7,343 nucleotides of DNA, from the NCBI GenBank assembly GCA_900767005.1, contig CAAFXL010000093.1, positions 1 through 7,343 on the forward strand. Reading direction: 5' to 3'. The DNA is from an uncultured Ruminobacter sp. Its GTDB lineage: Bacteria; Pseudomonadota; Gammaproteobacteria; Enterobacterales; Succinivibrionaceae. The number at the start of each line of letters is the position of its first letter. The stretch's first letter is position 1. The position numbers and the translations under genes are program-made. A model generated the notes under the pieces. The model searched no databases and was not told the DNA's origin. It saw nothing but the letters and a program-made list of their open reading frames with translations. Shown here one piece after another: positions 1 to 5,985 of the stretch.

Positions 1-628
1 AAACTTGAATGTCATTGCCATTTAATTCTGAAGTTTTTACTGCTTTATAATTGTTATCTAAAAATCCTGATTGATAATAAAGCTTATCATTTAAACCATA
101 ATAACGCTTAAATGAACAACCATCAGTAAAATAAACTCTTGATGCATTTGAAGAATATTTCTCAAAAACTTTCTTTAAATCAGCATTTATTAAAGTTATG
201 TTGTGACCATTAATTGAGTAATCAAATGCTTTTAATTCTCTGCCTTGTAAAAGAATTAATTTCTTATTACTTTTACAATCATCACTTACATTATTTAAAA
301 CTGCTTCTTCATTAGTACTTAATAAAATCTTATTATTTAAGTAATCTACCTCAATAATTCTTGAAAAAGCTTTAGGTTCAATAAATTGTAAATAAGTATT
401 ACCATTATTAGTTTGAACCTCAATTGAATAAGGAATTGCTGATTCAATTTGTCTTTTCATTCTAAAAATTAAATTTTTAGCATAATTTGAAACTTCAGAA
501 CGATTAACACTATCAATAAAGAACCTAGTACCATCACCGATAAATGATAAGGTAAATACGGCTGACATTCCTAAAAGGATCATAGTGATAACTAACTCTA
601 CAAGAGTAAAACCATTACTTTTACGCAT
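1..628 (-). CDS. mshO: MSHA minor pilin MshO, 3' end cut off by window edge
   Basis: Open frame of 209 codons starting at the ATG at 628-626 and still open at the left edge, so the C-terminus is missing. The start is MRKSNG followed by FTLVELV, a type III (class IV pilin) leader cut after Gly6, with Glu at +5 and a hydrophobic helix to about residue 30. The mature part has an RMKRQIESAIPYSI stretch, resembling the conserved Arg-rich/ALPNS helix region of MshO, and two cysteines (118 and 171) that could pair. The ATG overlaps the mshD stop by one base (TAATG) and has an AGAGG Shine-Dalgarno about nine bases upstream, so translational coupling is likely. MshO is inferred to be a minor pilin that primes or caps the fibre at the inner membrane. 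Identity rests on position after mshD plus these features; another pseudopilin name is possible. Confidence 0.85.
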   Translation of the reverse strand, partial: MRKSNGFTLVELVITMILLGMSAVFTLSFIGDGTRFFIDSVNRSEVSNYAKNLIFRMKRQIESAIPYSIEVQTNNGNTYLQFIEPKAFSRIIEVDYLNNKILLSTNEEAVLNNVSDDCKSNKKLILLQGRELKAFDYSINGHNITLINADLKKVFEKYSSNASRVYFTDGCSFKRYYGLNDKLYYQSGFLDNNYKAVKTSELNGNDIQV

Positions 629-1374
629 TAATAGTTACCTCTTAAGAATTTAAAATTATATAAACTACCATTAGGAGCTAAAATTGCTACCTTAATCCTT
701 TTCATTTGAGCAAAGTATTGATGATTTGATGGTGATTCAATAATACTTTTTAATTTTTTAGTATTAACTGTTTTTTCTTTATTACTTACATCAACTGAAA
801 TATAAACATAAAATCCATTATAGTGAGAATCGTATAAAGTCATAGTTTGCTCAAAACCAAACATCCATTTATCAAAATTCTCATCAGTAAAAAATGACGC
901 AGGAATTAAACAATTCTTACCATTAGCACATAAATCTTGGTTTGTAATGCAAGAAAGTGATGAATTATTTTCACATAAACTTAAAGTATCAAAATCCCCA
1001 ACATCATTAAAATATGCAGGGCTTTTTGCTGTTTTTTCTAAATCAGTATCAGCTCCTTTTGATAACTTGCAATCTTTCATATCACAGATTGCAATCACGC
1101 TTTCATCTTCGCTATATTGAAAATACTTTTCATCACAACGGCACTCGCCACTATTATGATCAGAATTTTCATCAAAATCAGTTTTATAAACACGGTTAAT
1201 AACTTGATCAGCAAGCATTGCAGCTTTAACTTCAAAGATTGGATCTAGTGATGCTTTATTAAAACTATAAAAAGCTGAAAGAATACCTGAAATTGCAATC
1301 CCCATGACTACAATTCCAAGTACAAGTTCTACTATTGTAAAACCTCGTTTAGAGGGTGATAATTTTATTCCCAA
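628..1374 (-). CDS. mshD: MSHA minor pilin MshD, TTG start, cysteine-rich
   Basis: A 248-residue prepilin. The leader MGIKLSPSKRG is cut before FTIVEL, with Glu at +5 and a hydrophobic helix to about residue 35. Family marks of MshD as I know them are visible: an FDENS motif at 67-71, FNDVGDFD at 122-129 (usual form near FDDVDDYHGL), and the YNGFYVYISVDV strand at 185-196. It carries eight cysteines (78, 80, 97, 102, 134, 142, 149, 155) between residues 78 and 155, which suggests several disulfides in the periplasm. The first codon is TTG, not ATG; a strong GAGGGAG site seven bases upstream supports it, and no in-frame ATG precedes the leader. It overlaps the end of mshC by 10 bases and its stop overlaps the mshO start by one. 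Likely a fibre-tip or initiation subunit acting with MshC and MshO. Confidence 0.88.
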   Translation of the reverse strand: MGIKLSPSKRGFTIVELVLGIVVMGIAISGILSAFYSFNKASLDPIFEVKAAMLADQVINRVYKTDFDENSDHNSGECRCDEKYFQYSEDESVIAICDMKDCKLSKGADTDLEKTAKSPAYFNDVGDFDTLSLCENNSSLSCITNQDLCANGKNCLIPASFFTDENFDKWMFGFEQTMTLYDSHYNGFYVYISVDVSNKEKTVNTKKLKSIIESPSNHQYFAQMKRIKVAILAPNGSLYNFKFLRGNY

Positions 1375-1796
1375 GATATCGCTCCCTCTTTTGATACTAT
1401 AACTTTACAAGTTTCGCCCGTTCCAATGGTAAAACTTACATCTGAAGAAGGTTCGGCTAATTGACCAAGAGAATTAAATTTAATTTTTGACTGAGGAGTT
1501 ATCTTAAAATCAATATTCTCTTTCTTAAGCCATTTGGTTGAATCAGAGCATTGAGGATCTTTACAAAAACCATATGACTCAGAGTTATTCACAAAAAATA
1601 AATCAATATTTCGCCCTTGATTCATATTTATGGTTTGAAGTTGCTTAATAAAAACGCTCATTCCTCGGCAGTATTGGTATGGAGATTCTTTAGCACTACC
1701 AAGTTTAGCACTAGCATAAACTGCTAAAATGCCAATAATAATCATTACTGCAACTAACTCTACTAAAGTAAATCCAAAAGATGAGCGTCTTTTCAT
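1365..1796 (-). CDS. mshC: MSHA minor pilin MshC
   Basis: A 143-residue prepilin with leader MKRRSSFG cut before FTLVELV, Glu at +5, and a hydrophobic helix to about residue 28. The mature part is short and of the GspH/FimT-like minor pilin type. The IKFNSLGQLAEP stretch at 105-116 resembles the F-(D/N)-S-L-G-x-x motif common near the end of MshC/GspH proteins. Four cysteines (43, 78, 83, 130) could form two disulfides. The ATG lies three bases after the pilin stop with only a weak AAGAA upstream, so translation probably depends on ribosomes finishing the pilin gene. The 3' end overlaps mshD by 10 bases. Identity comes from the type III leader, size and the place between the major-type pilin and mshD. 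Inferred role: low-abundance subunit needed to start fibre assembly. Confidence 0.86.
   Translation of the reverse strand: MKRRSSFGFTLVELVAVMIIIGILAVYASAKLGSAKESPYQYCRGMSVFIKQLQTINMNQGRNIDLFFVNNSESYGFCKDPQCSDSTKWLKKENIDFKITPQSKIKFNSLGQLAEPSSDVSFTIGTGETCKVIVSKEGAISWE
1382..1388 (-). promoter_or_regulatory. Ribosome binding site that fixes the TTG start of mshD
   Basis: GAGGGAG on the minus strand lies inside the last codons of mshC, seven bases before the TTG at 1374-1372. It is one of the strongest Shine-Dalgarno matches in the window. It justifies a TTG start that leaves a complete pilin leader in place. Confidence 0.7.
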
Positions 1797-1799
1797 ATA

Positions 1800-2462
1800 T
1801 TAATTTCTTACATTAACATAAGGTTCAACTAAACCCAAAGCTGGAATATATATAAAGCTCATATATTTATCTAAACTTCTTTGAGGATTTACATATGCAC
1901 CATTAGCATTTTTATCTAATGATAAAATTAAATAGTAATAACAAGTACCATAAGAATGACCATTTCTTTCAGTTAAATCACCATCAATAAAGTACTTATA
2001 TTCACTTGAATTAGCATTAGTCATATCAGTAGTTGCCTTTGGAGGATTTTGAAGCATTCTATTCCAAAGATTTAAACATTGAGTTGCATTACTACCAATT
2101 GAAATTGAACCCTGAGTACCAGAAATGGTTGAGGTTGCATTTACTGCATTATATGGGTAACCCGCACTCATAGTACCAGAATTAACTTGAGTTTGATTTG
2201 GAGAACTTAAAAGGAATTTAGAACCATCATAAATAATAGAGTTAATATTATTTTCTTGTGGTCTTGCCTTAGCTTCCCACTGTGCACGAACTAGTAAAAT
2301 ACCAGTAGCAAAGTTACCAGCCACCCCTTCAACACTAGCTTTCTTGGCTTCCTCGGTTACATCCAAAAATCTTGGAAGTGCAGTTGCAGCTAAAATTCCC
2401 AATATAACAATTACAATAATTAATTCAACTAATGTAAAACCTTTATTTCTTGTAACTTTCAT
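1800..2462 (-). CDS. mshB: MSHA-type pilin, MshB-like; only major-type pilin here
   Basis: A 220-residue prepilin with leader MKVTRNKG cut before FTLVELIIVIVILGILAA, Glu at +5, and ALPRFLDV following the helix, as in MshA/MshB pilins. Residues 46-68 (EGVAGNFATGILLVRAQWEA and the RP after it) match the MshB pattern closely. Further on come GYPYNA at 101-106, C129-LNLWNRMLQNPP, and C174 in a Tyr-rich strand. C129 and C174 probably form the disulfide loop of the pilin. The end has an IYIPALGLVEPYV segment. The mature form would be about 212 residues. The ATG follows AAAAAGG by eight bases and lies 24 bases after mshF. No mshA follows: mshC starts three bases after the stop. This protein may therefore be the main fibre subunit, although its sequence looks more like MshB, a minor pilin in Vibrio. 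It could also be named mshA. Confidence 0.85.
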   Translation of the reverse strand: MKVTRNKGFTLVELIIVIVILGILAATALPRFLDVTEEAKKASVEGVAGNFATGILLVRAQWEAKARPQENNINSIIYDGSKFLLSSPNQTQVNSGTMSAGYPYNAVNATSTISGTQGSISIGSNATQCLNLWNRMLQNPPKATTDMTNANSSEYKYFIDGDLTERNGHSYGTCYYYLILSLDKNANGAYVNPQRSLDKYMSFIYIPALGLVEPYVNVRN

Positions 2463-2486
2463 CTCTATAACCTTTTTCGTTAAATT

Positions 2487-3008
2487 TTACTTAGTACGAA
2501 TATCAGAAATTTCACCATTATCATAATTATAGCTAAAACCATTCACACTTGTACGATAAATACACAAATTTTGTACATCATTATGCATAATTTTAACCTT
2601 CTCAATGTATAACTCTAAATTATGAGCAAGTACTCCAACCCATAATCGCCCACATGGGGTTGGGTGATCAACTCCATTTACATCCTTTGGCCACCCACTC
2701 TGACTCATTACAAAGGAATTTTTCTTGGGATCAAAAGTCAATGGATCATTACTATTCTCGTTATTTAAATGTACCCAATAAGGTAAATGTAAAACGGAAG
2801 TTTTTCCATTTAATGCCCAAAAATTATGTATAATCAATACTCTTTGACTCATATTTGATGACATAGTCTGCATCGCAGTCTTTAAAGTTCGATCAGCTTG
2901 GTCTTCGATGAATAATTTCACACAAAGAACGGCAATTACCGATATCAAAATAAAGACTATTAAAAAATGAACCAAAGTTCTGATTCTATCATCAACTTGA
3001 TTTTCCAC
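2487..3008 (-). CDS. mshF: MSHA biogenesis protein MshF, start reassigned to GTG at 3008
   Basis: A 173-residue inner-membrane protein: a short polar N-terminus, one hydrophobic segment at about 12-33, then a helical stretch and a periplasmic domain. That domain has GWP at 105-107, C119-GRLW at 119-123 and C149-IYR, followed by an aromatic strand and YNYDNGEI; the GWP...CxxLW pattern fits MshF. No prepilin leader is present, so the helix should stay in the membrane. I start it at the GTG at 3008-3006, which overlaps the mshG stop by one base (TAGTG) and has AAGGGA just upstream. The frame extends to another GTG at 3041, but that start has no Shine-Dalgarno and would force a 34-base overlap with mshG. 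No ATG lies before the membrane segment. Exact function is unknown; position ties it to the assembly platform. Confidence 0.8.
   Translation of the reverse strand: MENQVDDRIRTLVHFLIVFILISVIAVLCVKLFIEDQADRTLKTAMQTMSSNMSQRVLIIHNFWALNGKTSVLHLPYWVHLNNENSNDPLTFDPKKNSFVMSQSGWPKDVNGVDHPTPCGRLWVGVLAHNLELYIEKVKIMHNDVQNLCIYRTSVNGFSYNYDNGEISDIRTK
2526..2555 (-). promoter_or_regulatory. Possible sigma-70 promoter for the pilin genes, inside 3' end of mshF
   Basis: A perfect TATAAT at 2531-2526 (minus strand) is preceded, 18 bases away, by CGTACA at 2555-2550, a three-of-six match to TTGACA. It lies about 65 bases before the pilin ATG. In Vibrio cholerae a separate promoter before mshB is known, so the place is reasonable. 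In DNA this AT-rich, a TATAAT arises easily by chance, and the -35 match is poor. Confidence 0.22.
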
Positions 3009-4231
3009 TACTTCCCTTGCATTGCTCCATACATATCCCACATCGGGGTAAATATACCTAAAGCTAAAACACCAACGATTATCGCTACAATTACCAATAA
3101 AATCGGTTCAATTTTAGCGGTTAATGATTTTAAATCATAATCAACTTCACGCTCATAATAATCAGCAGCTTCGATTAATAACTCATCAACTCGACCTGTT
3201 TCATCACCAACAGCAAACATTTGAAGCACTAATGGTGAAAATATTTTACTTTGAGAAGCAACTGTTGCTAATGAGTTACCTTGTTCAATCTGCTTTCTCA
3301 TTTCAAGCACTGCTCCTTCCAAGCACTTATTATCAATAGCATCAGCTACCAAGGTTAAAGCTAAATTTAAAGGAACACCAGATCTAAGCATTAGAGCAAA
3401 ACTTCGACAAAATCTACCTAACAAGGAACGATTAATAATACTTCCTACAATCGGCATTTTAAGTTTATATTTATCAAAGTAATATCTAATTTTTGGTTTT
3501 CTTAATGCATAAGGAATTAGTATTGGTAATAATATAACCACACCTGCCATATACATCCAATAATTTACAAAGAAATTAGAAGTTGCAATTAAAAATCTTG
3601 TAGTTATTGGTAAATCAACCCCAAATTTTGCAAACATTGAACTAAAAACTGGAATAACCCAAATGTTTAAGATTACCATTGCTGCTGCAATAAATATAAT
3701 CACAATGGTTGGGTATCTCATAGCTGAAGAAATACGTTTTCTAGTCTCACTTTCTAGCGTAAAGTACTCTGCAAGTTGAGCGAATGAATTTTCTAATCGA
3801 CCAGTATTTTCACCAACATTAATTAATGCAACAAATAATGAATTATAAATCTTTGGTTGTTCAAGCATTGATTGATGTAAACTTTTACCTGAAACTAAAT
3901 CGCGATTTAATTTTAATAATGATTGTTTAAGTCCGTAATGATCAGTTGAATCAGCAAGCCCCACAATAGCATTAACAATCGGCACCCCTGCTTTAGATAG
4001 TGAATACATCTGGCGACACATCATAATAAGCTGACTTAACCCCACCTTACCATGAAACATCTCCTTAAACTTGATATTTTGTAATGGTAAAGCTTTAGTT
4101 TCACTAATTTCTAAAGGATATAAACCTTGTCTTCTAATTTCAGCTATTGCTTCACTTTGATTATTTGCTTCAATTATAGCATTTGTATAGCTTCCTGAAG
4201 CATCCTTTGCACGGTACTTAAATAAAGCCAT
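3008..4231 (-). CDS. mshG: MSHA inner-membrane platform protein MshG
   Basis: A 407-residue member of the GspF/PilC platform family, of normal length. After an N-terminal cytoplasmic region (MALFKYRAKDASG start, typical of the family) there are two T2SSF repeats, about 70-193 and 273-396. Each contains the family signature: GENTGRLE at 140-147 and GDETGRVDE at 342-350. Three membrane segments are visible at about 174-194, 222-241 and 375-395, the last followed by the usual FTPMWDMYGAM ending. The protein should sit at the base of the pilus in the inner membrane, where the MshE hexamer engages it and drives pilin extraction. Its ATG overlaps the mshE stop by one base (TAATG), which suggests coupled, balanced synthesis of ATPase and platform. 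Order next to mshE and mshF favours MshG over a type II secretion GspF. Confidence 0.93.
   Translation of the reverse strand: MALFKYRAKDASGSYTNAIIEANNQSEAIAEIRRQGLYPLEISETKALPLQNIKFKEMFHGKVGLSQLIMMCRQMYSLSKAGVPIVNAIVGLADSTDHYGLKQSLLKLNRDLVSGKSLHQSMLEQPKIYNSLFVALINVGENTGRLENSFAQLAEYFTLESETRKRISSAMRYPTIVIIFIAAAMVILNIWVIPVFSSMFAKFGVDLPITTRFLIATSNFFVNYWMYMAGVVILLPILIPYALRKPKIRYYFDKYKLKMPIVGSIINRSLLGRFCRSFALMLRSGVPLNLALTLVADAIDNKCLEGAVLEMRKQIEQGNSLATVASQSKIFSPLVLQMFAVGDETGRVDELLIEAADYYEREVDYDLKSLTAKIEPILLVIVAIIVGVLALGIFTPMWDMYGAMQGK
3013..3018 (-). promoter_or_regulatory. Ribosome binding site for the GTG start of mshF
   Basis: AAGGGA on the minus strand, within the last codons of mshG. Its AGGG core ends five bases before the GTG at 3008. 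It decides between this start and the in-frame GTG at 3041, which has only C-rich ACCCCGAT upstream. Confidence 0.6.
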
Positions 4232-5985
4232 TATCTATCAATCTCCGCAACCTTCATAACTTCTTCAAGTGAAGTTATTCCTTGTGTAGCATAATCAAAT
4301 GCCATACGAGCTAAAGGAACATAATCAGGATCGGTTCGAGCAATTTGACCAAAAGCTTCATGATCTTCTCGTCTTAATGCGTCCATCATTTTTTGATTTA
4401 AAATCAATAATTCAAACACACCAATTCGACCTTTATATCCCGTAAAATTACAGTTTTGACAACCTCTTCCTGCATTACCTTTCTTAAATTTATGCGATAA
4501 AATTTCTTCTCTTGAAATTCCTAAAGCATATTGTAGATAGGTAATTTCTGATTCAGTAGGCTCGCAATAATCCCCACACTTAGGGCAAACTCTTCTTACA
4601 AGTCGTTGAGCAAGAACCGCCTTTAAAGAACCTGCTACTAAGTAGCCAGGAGCCCCCATATCCATAAGTCTTAAAGTACTAGAAACCGCATCATTAGTGT
4701 GTAGTGTTGATAACACTAAGTGACCGGTCATTGATCCTCTTAAACCAATTTCACTAGTTTCTTTATCTCTCATTTCGCCGACAAGGATAATATCAGGGTC
4801 TTGTCTTAAAGTAGCACGTAAAACGCTTGCAAAATCAAAACCAATCTTTGAATTTACTTGAACCTGAGTAATTCTTGGTAAACGATATTCTACAGGGTCT
4901 TCAACGGTTATAATCTTAACTTGTGGCTGATTTAACTCATTTAAAGCGCCATACAAGGTAGTAGTTTTACCAGAACCTGTAGGACCAGTTACCAAAATCA
5001 TTCCATGAGGCTGATTTAACTGTCTTCTAAACTTTACTAATAAATCAGCTGGCATTCCTGTACTATCAAGAGATAATAAACCATTTGATTGATTTAATAA
5101 TCTCATTACAATTGATTCGCCATACTGAGCAGGTAAAGTAGACACACGGACATCAATATTCTTTCCCGAAATTGTGATTGGGAAACGACCATCTTGTGGT
5201 AAACGCTTTTCTGAAATATCTAGTCCTGCCATAAGTTTAATTCTTAGAGCAATTGCAGGAGCTACATCAGCATTTTTAAGAATTTGTTCCGTTAAGTTAC
5301 CATCAATTCTTTGTCTAATTCTTAGAATATCTTGGTCTGGCTCAATATGAATATCTGATGCATTAAAGTTTACCGCATCTTCAAACACTGTACGAAGTAA
5401 ATTAACCACTGCGGCATCAGAAGATGTATCATCAACATCTAATAAGTCATTACCAATATCAAAAGCTGAATGGGTAACTTCAGTCTGTAATTGATTTGCA
5501 TACTTAGTTATTGCTTCAGTATTACGATATAACTGAGGTAAATACTTTATAATTTCAGATTCTGGAGCAATAATAAATTGAACTTCCGCAGGTTCCAATT
5601 TATCAGAAATATCATCTCTTGCAGGATAATCAAGAGGATCTGATATCACTACCGTAATAACGCGGTTACCTGTAGTTTCACTAATATGCTGCTCAATTGC
5701 CAAAGCTCTTTTTTGTCTAGCAACTGCTTCTGAAAGCAATTGAACCACACTATTATCAATATTTAATAATGATAAATCAGTATAAACCGGCATATTTAAT
5801 TGTTGCCCTAAAGCGTTACAAATATCAGCTTCAGTTGCTAAACCTAGAGCAACAATTGCTTGACCAAGCTTGGTGTTATATTCTTTTGAATAATCCAAAG
5901 CTCTATCAATATCACTACCTGTTAATATTCCAGACTGAACTAATACGTCACCAATTCTAAGTCTTTTGTTTCCTAATTCAGCCAT
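4231..5985 (-). CDS. mshE: MSHA pilus extension ATPase MshE with MshEN (c-di-GMP-type) domain
   Basis: A 584-residue secretion ATPase of the GspE/PilB family, close to the usual MshE length. The N-terminal MshEN domain has two 24-residue motifs: R10-I-G to S33 and K39-L-G to Q62, separated by five residues, the spacing of c-di-GMP-binding MshEN domains. A linker follows, then the ATPase core: Walker A GPTGSGKTT at 334-342, Asp box ITVEDPVEY at 359-367, Walker B region DIILVGEMRD at 398-407 with Glu404, and His box HLVLSTLHTN at 422-431. A four-cysteine zinc site is formed by C467-x2-C470 and C509-x2-C512. It should form a cytoplasmic hexamer that powers fibre extension. The ATG directly follows the mshN stop with no gap; AGGA lies nine bases upstream. 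The last position of the first c-di-GMP motif is Ser, not Gln. Confidence 0.95.
   Translation of the reverse strand: MAELGNKRLRIGDVLVQSGILTGSDIDRALDYSKEYNTKLGQAIVALGLATEADICNALGQQLNMPVYTDLSLLNIDNSVVQLLSEAVARQKRALAIEQHISETTGNRVITVVISDPLDYPARDDISDKLEPAEVQFIIAPESEIIKYLPQLYRNTEAITKYANQLQTEVTHSAFDIGNDLLDVDDTSSDAAVVNLLRTVFEDAVNFNASDIHIEPDQDILRIRQRIDGNLTEQILKNADVAPAIALRIKLMAGLDISEKRLPQDGRFPITISGKNIDVRVSTLPAQYGESIVMRLLNQSNGLLSLDSTGMPADLLVKFRRQLNQPHGMILVTGPTGSGKTTTLYGALNELNQPQVKIITVEDPVEYRLPRITQVQVNSKIGFDFASVLRATLRQDPDIILVGEMRDKETSEIGLRGSMTGHLVLSTLHTNDAVSSTLRLMDMGAPGYLVAGSLKAVLAQRLVRRVCPKCGDYCEPTESEITYLQYALGISREEILSHKFKKGNAGRGCQNCNFTGYKGRIGVFELLILNQKMMDALRREDHEAFGQIARTDPDYVPLARMAFDYATQGITSLEEVMKVAEIDR

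Noticed and set aside
1014..1199. Plus-strand open frame of 61 codons
   Set aside because: Lies wholly inside mshD on the opposite strand, with low-complexity His/Tyr/Gln-rich translation and no clear ribosome site.
2344..2526. Plus-strand open frame of 60 codons across the pilin start and mshF end
   Set aside because: Antisense to well-supported genes; its hydrophobic look is the mirror of the pilin leader helix codons.
2487..3041. mshF read from the GTG at 3041
   Set aside because: No Shine-Dalgarno and a 34-base overlap with mshG; the GTG at 3008 has a good site and a one-base overlap.
3124..3339. Plus-strand open frame of 71 codons
   Set aside because: Antisense to mshG, His/Gln-rich as expected for reversed AT-rich coding DNA.
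5769..5960. Plus-strand open frame of 63 codons
   Set aside because: Antisense to the MshEN domain of mshE; no ribosome site or recognisable motif.
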